Of a DNA stretch of 64,000 nucleotides, positions 23,501 to 34,200 are shown in pieces. Origin of the DNA: Antedon mediterranea. Its lineage: Eukaryota > Echinodermata > Crinoidea > Comatulida > Antedonidae. The translations under genes were made by a program, and so were the position numbers. The stretch is taken from assembly GCF_964355755.1 (NCBI RefSeq), contig NC_092678.1, positions 8,158,922-8,222,921 on the forward strand. The letters run 5' to 3'. Position 1 is the first letter of the stretch. Each line of letters opens with the position of its first letter. The notes beneath the pieces are model-generated. The model saw only the letters and a program-made list of their open reading frames with translations, had not been told where the DNA came from and did not search any database.

Positions 23501-26500
23501 AATACATTCGCCAATTTGGTTCAACAAATTAAACAAGAAACTCAATTCTCAAAAATAAAAGGTTGTGAAATAGATGAAAATGTAAAATCGCGAAAATTTA
23601 GGGCCGGGAAAATGTTGGGGCTTTACAGTATATCTTTTAAGGAGGAGTGATTAGTGGAACCCTCGTACCACGCCCTGGATCTTCCCCAGGCAATTTGACT
23701 TATTATAACACACCTAGCCTCCTTGCAATTTAATAGGTTAATTTTGTATTATATGGCGTTGGTCAGCTCGTGAAAATACTTACTCGGAATCTGCTGGGGT
23801 TATTGACCTTTTGATCAATTCATATGACATGAAGTAGATACCACTAGCAGGTATATCTGTATATAAACAAAATATTTACACATTTTATGCACATTATATT
23901 TAAATTTAATTATATGCAAATTATAATTAAACATGTAAATTATATCCATGCGACTGTAAAAACTTGGTGGGTTTATGGTAGCTCAACCATGTGTGTTCCC
24001 TGCTATTATTAATAGATACTTATGATTGCCAATTTTAGAGAGGATAATATGTATAGTATAATACAGCTAATTTTTATTATAAAAAATTTGGTATTTGCAT
24101 AGATACACTAAAATAATTTATAATATAATAAATGCCAATATTATAAACTTGAAATGTGGGTACCTGTACCAAAATCTAGGGCGGTTTTCAAATGCAGTTT
24201 AAAATCTTCCAGCCCAGTACAATTGCAGGCATTTTGGTACGCGATTATTTATGAACGCACCTAATAGCAAATATTTTTATAATGAACAAACATGGGAAAA
24301 TTGGGCCATTTAGACTCCATTTTGGCAGCTACATTTTTCAAAACTTTATATTGTTTAATTAATGCAGCTTATTCTTAATTGGTGTATCCCATTATAACTG
24401 TTTTGTTTTTAATTAATTTGTACTACTTAGTTTTGTATATTTTGGTATTTTATAATAATGATGGAGTAAGAGCAGTTTTCTGTTTGGGCTCATGCCTAAT
24501 ACTTGCTCCTGGCAAGATGATATGTAAAACGTACTTTTAAGCAGGGGTGGCGCCAGGATCTTCCCGACGCGAGGGCTACATTCCCCGATGAGGGGGCTAG
24601 GCGAGCATCACAAGGCTGGGGGGCCAGGGGGCCGCCAAGGGCCCCCGGTGGGGGTCGAGGGGGCGAAGCCCCCGGAAGCAACGCGTTCTAGCGTCATTTG
24701 AGGTCATTTTAATCAGATTTAGGGTAGCCATTTTTTCCATTTTTTATAATGCATAAATAAAATACTGCGTGCAAAAAAACGATGCGCGATGACTGTTTCA
24801 ATCCATATTTTTCAATTTAAAAAATAAAAGTTCAAAGAAAATTTAGAAAAATAGAGTGGGAGGTCCTGGAAATTGGACTTATTATACTTCATAACATGAA
24901 ACAAAATATATAAGTCTCTATCATGGTTGTGACTGAGCTAAGAAAAAAAATGTTTGAAAAATAGAGATGTTAGGTCCCGGAAAATTCACTTTTTGTACTT
25001 CGAAATATGACCAGCTTTATTGTTGGGGCTGAGCTAAGAAAATGTTTAAAACTAGAGCTGCAGGTCTTCAAAAAATTGCATTTTATACTTTGGAAACATC
25101 AGGCCCATAGGCTTAAAAAACGCAAGCGTAGACCTTTTTCAGTCGGGGAAATAAGTTTGTTCCTCCCAAGTGGTGAGAAATTCATGACATACAGGACATT
25201 GAAAATTATTTAATAACTTAGCTATAATAAGATGTTGGCTAAGCGAAAATGGCATGTTTTTTTGTTTAGTAATGGATGAAATATTTATTTTAGGTGCCCT
25301 ACGGTAAAGAAGGTTACTTGTAAATTAAAAAATTGGTGAACATACGAACAATTAACATAATTCGTTTTTGCTGTAGTGTAGCGTACGTCGACACAGTACA
25401 CGACGTAACCGTCGGTAAACTTCGCCTGGAAAATAACTACAGTACACATTTTGGTCCCTGGATGGAACATGATATCACGACCCAACGTTGAACGATTCGT
25501 ACAAAGGGATACCGCCAGACAAGTGCGTACCTAGCTAATGTTTAGTAGTAAGTTAGATCGCTGACAATAATGAATGCATATAAAGTGCATAATATCACTC
25601 TGACGTACTCTCACGGTCAATGAAACGTCGCGGTTTTCTAGGCGCTGAAGCTACCAAGTGAACGCGAACGTTTTTTACTGTATATTATATTCCCCGACAA
25701 AAAGTACCCGTGCTCCCTTCGGTAACCGTCGGTAAACTTCGCCTGGAAAATAACTAGGCCTACATTACACATTTTGGTCCCTGGATGGAACATGATATCA
25801 CGCGTCTCGACCCAACGGTGAACGATTTGTACAAAGGGATACCGCCAAACAAGTGCGTACTAGCTATTGTTTAGTAGTTAGATCTCTGGCAATAATGAAT
25901 GCATAAAAGTGCATAATAGCCCTCTCTGACGTACTCTCACGGTCAATGGAACGTCGTGGTTTTCTAGGCGCTGAAGCTATATGAAGTGAACGCGAACGTT
26001 TTTTACTGTATATTATATTCCCCGACAAAAAGTATCCGTGTTCCCCGACGGGGGCGGGGGGGGGGGGCTAGGCTCCCCACTGCTTTTAAGAACTTTTGCC
26101 GAATAAATATTAATATATTATTACTAAACCTTCCCAGTACAATTATGGTTATGTGCATAGGTACATGCAGTAGTAACATTTGTACAAATATAGTGTTTGT
26201 TTTACCCCTTAACAATGTTGCCACTGTGCCTTTATAGATGCCTCTAAATAGACCTGCTTCCCTGTATAGCTGCCTGGCACAATCCATAGGCCCAGCATAC
26301 TTTGGTTTACCCTGAGATGCTGCTTGGATCTACATATAATAAAAACATACATTGAGCTAATTAACTGAATAAATGCTACTGTATGTGTTTTTTTTTTTTT
26401 ATTAAACTTTGTCTTATCTTCCTCTTCTTTTGCGCAAATTGATGGTTCTAATAAACATACCGAGTATATTTTCAGCTAGGACAAAACTAAATTTATACTT

Positions 26501-29500
26501 GATTTTGCTGACACAAATAATTTAGTTGTACCTGTAGTAAACATTTAATCCTTTCGCCAGGAGCCATGATGGCAGTTGTGAAGACACCAGCCAGCATGCC
26601 AGCCTTAAACAGCTGTGTTGGTCTGAATAACAAAAGCAGAGATATACAAGATAACATTCATCATTATTCTGCTGGGCTATTCTTATGGTAATACTAATAG
26701 TCTATCTTCTTAAATTTAATCCTTTATTAAAAGGTAAAATATGGCTCATGTGCATGTTACAGTTTACCTGTTTTTTGCAATTTGTTTTTTTTTATATATT
26801 TAGGAAAATTGTCAAGGATAACCATAAGCGAATTCATTCAGTATCCTTCTAAATTAAAGGTGGCAGTCCTGTTCACACGACAACACAAGATTCTCTACAT
26901 AAACAAAGTCTTATTACAAGTCGTTGGGAGTGGAATCCTGACATATGACAGGACTTGAACCCAGGATCATTGGATAGGTAGCCAAGCATCATAACCACCA
27001 AGTCACAGTGCGTCATTGAGTAGGTTACTGTTTCCCAGTGTACTGTACAGCCCTATTCATTACCTAAACAAATCTCATGGAATAATCTACTTAACCTTTT
27101 ACTTAAATTATTATTATTAACTTTAAAGGCAATTTAGAGGATGGGTTTCAGGCTCTATCCTCAACTTTGTAAGTTGGAAAAAGAAAGAAAGGGCATCTAG
27201 GATATGTTCGACACCATCACATCCTCTTATTTGTCCTCCCCACCCAGGCTTATTCTCCTCATCATGCATTCTGGATCAACCTAATCACTCTGAATGAATC
27301 TGTTTTCTTACGAATATGAATTATTAGGTTCACTTGGAGTCTGTAGCTTCTTTCCAATTCCAAAGCCCAGGAAGCATACAGCATACATTGGTGTTACTCC
27401 CAATATGGGTGCTAACATGCCTTTGTACAAGCCTGTAAATCCCTATAAGAATAAATGAAGGAAATGTCATTTAAAAAAAACAAAACAATGATAATATTAA
27501 TAATGATGATGATTCTGCTGACGACAGACCTCTTCTCTTCTCCCAACAATTGGTTGAGTTTATCTCTTCTCTTAAGTCTCGCGATAATTGGCTGAGTCTT
27601 TATGTTTCAGTAATCATCATCTCACTCTAAATTAAGGTGGGGTAATTTCTGCCAATTGGTAAATTAAAAAAAAAAAGCGAAAAAAAAAAACCCCACTTCT
27701 AGGTCCTTGGGTTAAATAAAGAGAAAAATGTATCGGTAACGCATTTTTTTTATACCTTTTTGGGTAACAGAACACACAATATATATATAATAAACATATG
27801 CCATGCTTGGTTAGTGTCTGAGAAACTTATTACTTTTGATTATGTTTCGAGGTACAGTACAGTTTTATTTAATATAGAGCTCTATATGGTTTAGTCATGC
27901 TGCTGATATTTAATTTTTCTAAGTTAGGACCTCGGAGATGATGAGAATTGGGTTACAATAATCTACCTCTTTTGAAATAATCTTTTTTGCACAATCCAAT
28001 GTGCCATTGTACATCAAAGGCTGCCCAGCTGCCGGTGTAGGTTGGGTCTGCAGTCGCACCTTTATAATAAAATTTAAAAATACAAATTGATGAGTAAACA
28101 TGATGGCGAGTAATGCTGTCTTTAATGCACTCATTAAAACAGTCATGGTTACAGTATTTTATTTCTATTTTATTCAATCGAAACAGGTTTGATACAAACA
28201 AAGCCAGGACAGTTTAAAGCACCTTGATTGGTCCTAACAATAACATTGATCAAGGGCTTCTTTCGTCCAGGGGAAAGGCATGGGCCAATATGTCTGAGAC
28301 AGATACTAGATGTATTACTTCGTTCCAATCTATAATTTTATATAACCTTAACTTTAAACCTTAAGTTGTATTTTGATTATTAATTTTTGATATTAAATGG
28401 CAATGACTGTGGTGGTGAATTAGAACACTTCAATCTAACAACTTGACACTGAGATCGCTTTGCTAAGATATATTCCATGGTGCACAGAATGGGTGTGGAA
28501 CTGATCCGTGTCGCAGTCACAGATAAACCCTTTGATCCCTGAAGCTCAGCATCCTGTTGTTAATTGCCTTGATTGAAATACTGAAATAATCACACAGACT
28601 GAGGAGACCAAAGGAGAGATCCCATCTGACTACAGATACACAGGGGTATTTAAACGGTGTCAGATGAAATCGGTCGCGCTTGAAATCGGTCGCGTTTGAA
28701 ATCGGTCGCGATAAAATCAACTTCCGGTATTTTGTATGGAGTGCCGCTAGAGCTATACTTTTGATTATATCGGTCGCGTTTGAAATCGGTCGCGCTATTT
28801 TGTATGGATCGAGCGGGATGCATGCTAGAGCGGATATACATTTTTCGTTTATATATATTTAATTGATATTTTTTAGGAACTAGATTATTTATGTGGATAT
28901 TTTTTATTTGGTTAATAAATATTTATTGTCAATCATTACATTAATTTTTTTATTTCACAGGTCTCGGTGAAGGACTGTGTCGGTTAAAAATGGCCATTTC
29001 TAAACACGTTTAAATATTATATTAGGCATAATATTATATAAGGCATATAATAATTTACCTCTATTTATATGTACTGTAATTAATATATTATTATATAGAG
29101 AATATACGTCTGTCGTGTCTTTTATTATGCAAACAATTACGTATGGTTTTAGGATATTAATAAAATATATAGATAATATGCCGTTAAAAATCAATCTACC
29201 GGCCTACAGTAGGACTATGATGTACAATGATTGATGTGAGAATAATAATGTATGGATAATAAAGGTGGACACGATTCTCAAAGAGGTAATCTGCACTGAT
29301 ATTTAAACATTTAGATTTACGAACGGCGTATGAATGTGAGACACTGAGTTGCATTTGCATGTATTATAAATGATATAAACGATATTCAAATTAAAATCTA
29401 TAATATCGCCGACGTATATACGTACATTATATATAAATCATACAGTCAACTGTCATCTTTACCTCGCCATGGACAACGATCGTACGTGTTTTGTCCATGA

Positions 29501-30989
29501 GTTGACACACTAACAAGTGCGTGTTTTTTAAAAAGGGGAAACCCCGTCAGCAAAATAACGTATTGTTAGAGGAAACAGCTGCACGATCATAGAAGGCGCA
29601 TCTCCGATATGGCTTATGTGGAGGGTTATTTCAGTTACTCGCCTTTTAACCATCCGCATATAATGATCATTTTACTAAAAACTATTTTAAACATTAGAAA
29701 TAAAAATATACACATGATTTGCCTCAACAATAATCATTATACACTTAATATTATCTTACATAACGGATAGAAATAAAAATAGTATGTTGTTAACGACATG
29801 GATATGATATAATCTGCCACAGTATGCATAAGTATAAAAATGGATACGCTGGCTTTACGGGCTATAATTGTAAAAATTATTGTTTTTAAATAAATTGTTC
29901 TCTTTTACGTAATTGTTTGCATAACAAAAGACACGGCAGACGTATATTCTCTATATAATAATATATTAATTACAGTACATATAAATAGAGGTAAATTATT
30001 ATATGCCTAATATAACATTATGCCTAATATAATATTTAAAAGTGTTTAGAAATGGCCATTTAGAACAGACACAGTCCTTCTCCGAGACCTGTGAAATACA
30101 AAAAAAAAAAATTAATTTAGGCCTAATGATTGATAATAAATATTTATTAACCAAGTAAAAAATATCCACATAAATAATCTAGTTCCTAAAAAATATCAAT
30201 TAAATCTATATAAACGAAAAATGTTTATCCCGCTCTAGCATGCATCCCGCTCGATCCATACAAAATAGCGCGACCGATTTCATCAAAAGTATAGCTCTAG
30301 CGGCGCGCCATACAAAATACCGGAAGTTGATTTTATCGCGACCGATTTCAAACACGACCGATTTCAGACGCGACCGATTTCAGACGCGACCGATTTCATC
30401 GTAAACCATTTAAACTCCATTAACATTAATATAATTAACAACAACAATCAATCAATCCTTTTTTTTAATAGTATGACAGGTCAAAAAGGTGACCTTCTTT
30501 CTCTAGGCCTAGCTAGAGTCTAGTTTACTGGCTCATGTATGTGGTGAATTGTTTCGCATGCACTCTTTTTGTGGCCTAAAGTCAGTCCAGTGGTTAGTAA
30601 TTAGTTTAGCCGGGCGCCGATACTAAAGTGCCTAGCCTAGTAGTAGTACTAGTAGTAGTAGTTATGAATTCGAATAGCAGTAGACCTAGTAGTACAGTAG
30701 TAGAGGAAGAGCGGGAGCCGGTATTTCGTTAGCTAGCTAGCCTCTAGGCTAGTAGTAGTAGGCTAGTAGGGTTACCGCTAGTAAGTAGTAGTACTAGGCC
30801 TCTAGGTAGGACCGGTAACTAGCTAGGCCTAGGCTAGGCCTAGTCCTATAAAGGCTAAACTACGCTAGAGGCCTTCCCCAGTAGCCAATAACTAACCTTG
30901 ATGGTGTCTAATGGATGACCAGCAAACACTAAACATACTCCCCCAAAACCTCCAGCTAAAAAGTTTTTAACAGGACTTATTTCTGACAT
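20589..30989 (-). CDS. SLC25A20: Mitochondrial carnitine/acylcarnitine carrier
   Basis: Nine exons on the minus strand: 30989-30897, 28059-27967, 27442-27312, 26622-26532, 26329-26206, 23856-23784, 22681-22572, 21991-21867 and 20651-20589. They join with matching phases (0,0,2,0,1,2,1,0) into 300 aa, the usual length (human about 301). The three carrier repeats carry the signatures HPLDTIK, APGERIK and IPPDTLK, together with VRLQTQP, YKG and GIYFMSYE-type segments typical of this carrier. The protein exchanges acylcarnitines for carnitine across the inner mitochondrial membrane to feed beta-oxidation, and as usual for the family has no cleavable presequence. Intron 1 holds a foldback element, intron 5 a tandem repeat block, intron 6 a TA-flanked MITE and intron 8 an inverted-repeat element. 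It is head to head with SENP8. Confidence 0.97.
20800..21265. repeat. Inverted-repeat element in SLC25A20 intron 8
   Basis: Arms of about 85 bp are inverted copies of each other. They share AAGTGATTC, GGAGAGGGAAC, AACAAGATGGCGGC and, near the tips, AGCCGAA(G/A)GCTAGA. The interior is AT-rich and non-coding. Direct duplicates with AGTGGAGTGCAAT follow at about 21280 and 21420. Confidence 0.65.
21735..21815. repeat. Dispersed-repeat-like segment with GAAACGTTGAGAAACTCAAC
   Basis: On the minus strand the block reads CCTGAGGACGATC, then a short spacer, GATCGAAACG and TTGAGAAACTCAAC. This arrangement recurs in many invertebrate genomes near the ends of retroelements, possibly Penelope-like. I recognise the pattern but cannot assign the family from one copy. 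Confidence 0.3.
23010..23628. mobile_element. TA-flanked MITE in SLC25A20 intron 6
   Basis: The left end begins CTGTAAAGC and the right end is its inverse, GCTTTACAG, with TA on both sides (23008-23009 and 23629-23630), as for Tc1/mariner-type insertions. Similarity between the ends continues inward with mismatches (TTTTCCC and GCGAAAA blocks). The 619-bp element has no transposase. Confidence 0.65.
24545..26080. repeat. Repeat block with tandem 320-bp unit, SLC25A20 intron 5
   Basis: It starts with a GC-rich tip (GGGTGGCGCCAGGATCTTCC) containing a GGGGGCGAAGCCCCC palindrome. Two tandem copies of an approximately 320-bp unit follow (about 25410-25711 and 25728-26040), then a G-run and CTAGGCTCCCC. 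The units share GTCCCTGGATGGAACATGAT and TTTTCTAGGCGCTGAAGCTA. An inverted relative lies at 39104-39560 in SENP8 intron 2. Small reading frames through it are repeat artefacts. Confidence 0.65.
26935..27012 (-). repeat. tRNA-derived SINE fragment
   Basis: On the minus strand the B box GGGTTCAAGTCC (plus 26951-26962) lies downstream of an A-box-like ACTTGGTGGTTATG (plus about 26991-27005), the spacing of a tRNA promoter. Stems do not fold as a functional tRNA, so this is the tRNA-like head of a SINE. It sits in SLC25A20 intron 3. Confidence 0.55.
28649..30414. mobile_element. Foldback element 1, tips of tandem GAAATCGGTCGCG repeats
   Basis: Arms of about 490-510 bp (28649-29140 and 29905-30414) are inverted copies. 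The tips are made of tandem 17-18-bp units close to GAAATCGGTCGCG(C/T)TT, three or more per arm, plus one further in. About 760 bp of AT-rich DNA without a reading frame separates the arms. It lies in SLC25A20 intron 1. Long arms with tandem subrepeats at the tips are the hallmark of foldback elements such as sea-urchin TU and Drosophila FB. No clear target duplication was read. Confidence 0.8.
30630..30845. repeat. TAG/AGGCCTA low-complexity DNA near SLC25A20 exon 1
   Basis: Runs of TAG triplets and overlapping CTAGGCCTAG palindromes occur within 50-270 bp of the first exon, inside intron 1. Similar runs lie at 31446-31525 in SENP8 intron 1 and elsewhere. It is non-coding; any promoter role is unknown. 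Confidence 0.6.
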
Positions 30990-31291
30990 TTTATTTAATT
31001 ATTTTATATTATAAAAACACAAGAAGTCAACTCCTCATAACCGACGTCGTCGTGTGACAACTTCGCTACGCCTCAATGCCTGAAGGTCAATGGTTAAGTT
31101 GTTGTTCAACAGAGCAGAACGGCGCGTTATGCATAAATTAAAGGACAGCTAAGCAGAGCACGCTGGAATTTGCTCCAGCTAGGCATGGCATGTGCGATCA
31201 AAAGTTAAAAGAGGGAAGAAGGAGATATTGGTGGTCCAAGTCTTGTACTTAAAAACCGAGACAGGAACAAGGTCAACGTTTATTAAAAGTA
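30990..31291. promoter_or_regulatory. Shared SLC25A20/SENP8 intergenic region
   Basis: Only 302 bp separate the two divergent start codons (30989 on minus, 31292 on plus), so both promoters and both 5' untranslated regions must fit here unless a non-coding first exon exists. The half next to SLC25A20 is CpG-containing (CCGACGTCGTCGTG). No TATA box at a convincing distance is seen for either gene, which fits a housekeeping bidirectional promoter. Confidence 0.6.
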
Positions 31292-34200
31292 ATGGCAGAA
31301 AGGGATAAAATTGTTCTAAGTTACCACGACAGCCTTCTACGCCAATCTGACCTTTGTCTTCTTCAGCAGGGACATTGGCTAAATGATAATGTTTTAAGCT
31401 TCGTATTTGAGTGAGTGGAACTTTTCTACTTTCCTTTACTACTAAACTAACTCTAGGGGCCTAGGCCTAGGCCTACTATTACTAGCTAGCGGGCCTAGTA
31501 GTAGGCCTAGCTAGCCTAGCCTATATAGTTCATGGGCTGGAGGGGGTTACCGTGCACCCCCCACATAGTTAAACTTCTTTGGTATCGTTTTCTTCCCACG
31601 GACATATATATATGCGGTGTCTGATCATTTCGGCCGCCAGTCATTTCGGCCGCCGGTTATGGAACGCCCAAAATCATGAAACGCCAAAAAAGACAAAATA
31701 TGTATTCATTTCCTATCGCCTGAATAGACGATTTATGACTTATGGAGGGATTAGTTTAGTAGTTTTAACTAAAGTATTTCTACACGACTTACTTTATTTC
31801 ATAGTGGTTGTTTTTTTTGGGGGGGGGGGGGAGGGGGGCGGAGGGGTTGTAGGGCCCAGGAAGAAGCCGGCGAATAATAGTAAAATATTGATAGCGCAGC
31901 TCCATGTAAACAAAATGTATGAACTATTAGTCCAGTAAAATATCACCTTCACCATTGCATAACGTTAGTAGTCAACGAGATTCTCACCGTAGGTTCTAAA
32001 CATTATGTAAAGATCATTTATTGATGTTGCGTCGCGTAAAAGTTGGGATTTGTAGAGAAAATGAAGTTTTTATACGCAGTTTTTGCTTCCTTTCGTCGTG
32101 GTTTGTTTTCATCGAAAAAATGACGTCATGGGGCATAAGTGAATGACACGCCATTGTCGACATTTGCGTTCGTATTAAAAAGTGAATTTTAAATGTACGA
32201 ATATGGTATTAATTATCTGTATTACATTGTATTATTATGTATCACATATATAACAAGTCATTTTGATAAAAAATAAGTCAAATAAATATGAAAAACAAAG
32301 GAAAATTGTGATTTTTGCATGTCATCTGAAGTGACCTTCCATACAATGTGATAGCGCCCTCTATAAGTATTGATACACTCTCACTTCAAACTGCAAGCTT
32401 TTTGTTGTTATATTCATTCATTCAGAAATACAATTTAAGGAAGGAATCGAATCAAGGGCACATTATTACTTGGTTTATTATATATTTATGATGTTTTCCT
32501 CAAAAATAATTACTAGTATGTACATTTTGCGAATTGTAGATGTACCGGCGGTATGAAATTAAAAAAAGCTGTTTACGCGATCTGTAGCCTAACGATATAA
32601 TAATAATTATATGTATAAAATAATTGTTACTTTTTTCTGATAAATCAGTATGAATATGTTTACTTAGCGCTGCTTTAAGCACCCTATTAAAAAAGAAAAG
32701 AAACAAATTGATTTAAGCCTATTTTTTGTCACGTTTTCGGTAATTAATTGTCTTCTTCGCTCTCACTATCTGATTCGTCACTGTTCTCATCATCCGAGTT
32801 AAAGGAGTCGTTCTCAGCAATCGCTCGTTCAATTCTGTTGGAAGAATCTCGCTTTCACACCACAAAGGCCCCAGCAAATCGTTATCGCCAACGCACCATC
32901 CGTTATTGTCTTGGGGTTTCGGCAACTCGTAAAATCGGTGTTAGTGCGAGCCTCCACAGATCCTGACTTGATAGTTCGATCATCGTGCGTTGTATATGTT
33001 GATGCAAGCATCTACGCGACGGTGGAAAGTTAGCTAATTTTTAAATCAATGTTTTTTTAACACTGATTATTCCGGGGTTTTTTTTCTTGCATTTCCTGCG
33101 AAAAAAGTCAAATCTAAGTTCATCGGTAGGCCTACGCCTTGCTTTCGAACGGAATCCATATAATAACAGGCACGTGAACTATTCCAGTTCCTGTCAGAAA
33201 ACATTAACTCTTCTTCTCCTTTCCAACTTTCTCCTACTTTCTTGAAAACCTCTTCAAATTTTGGATATTTTTCGACAAGTTTAATGGCCTTTAATTTTCC
33301 TTTTCCCTTGAAAGCGCTGGTCGTGCTGCACTTTGTGAACGCATGCAGCCCTAGAATGGCATTACATCGACTTGGGGTGATTTCAGTGGTGGCTAAACTG
33401 GTGAGATTGGTTATTCGTCGATTCCTGCCACTGCCTGTATCGAATAGGACTTTTGCAATAATGGACGCGTGACGAAACAAAATGTAACAATATAAAAAAA
33501 AAAAACATCGCTGTCTTATATGGATCCCGATCGAAAGCAAGGAGTACCGATGAACTTAGATTTTACTTTCTTCGCAGGAAATGCAAGGAAAAAGACGGAT
33601 AATCAGTGTTAAAAAACATTGATTTAGCTAACTTTCCACCGTCGCGTAGATACTTGCATCAACATATACGACGCACGATCGAACTATCAAGTCATGATCT
33701 GGAAGCTCGCACTCTAACACCGATTTAAGAGTTGCCGAAACCCTAAGACAATAACGGATGGTGCGTTGGCGATAACGATTTGCTGGGGCCTCTTCCAACA
33801 GAATCGGATGATGAGAACAGTGACGAATCAGATAGTGAGAGCGAAGAAGACGATTAATTACCGAAAACGTGACAAAAAGTAAGCTTAAATCAATTTGTTT
33901 CTTTTTTTTAAATATGGTGCTTAAAGCAGCGCTAAGTAAACATTATTATTCATACTGATTTATCAGAAAAAAGTAACAATTATTTTATACATATAATTAT
34001 TATATCGTTAGGCTACAGACCGCGTAAACAGCTTTTTTTAATTTCATACCGCCGGTACATCTACAATTCGCAAAATGTACATACTAGTAATTATTTTTGG
34101 GGAAAACATCATAAATATATAGTAAACCAAGTAATAATGCCCTTGATTCGATTCCTTCCTTAAATTGTATTTCTGAATGAATGAATTTATAAAACAACAA

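Noticed and set aside
25285-25485. Small frame with [11 protein letters not shown], also seen at 39255-39557.
   Set aside because: It falls entirely within dispersed repeat units, with no start, splice or domain evidence.
26935-27012. Functional tRNA gene on the minus strand.
   Set aside because: Both polymerase III boxes are present but the stems do not pair, so it was called a SINE head.
30630-30860. CRISPR-like or regulatory array from repeated CTAGGCCTAG and TAG units.
   Set aside because: Units are short, overlapping and irregular with no spacers; it is eukaryotic low-complexity DNA.
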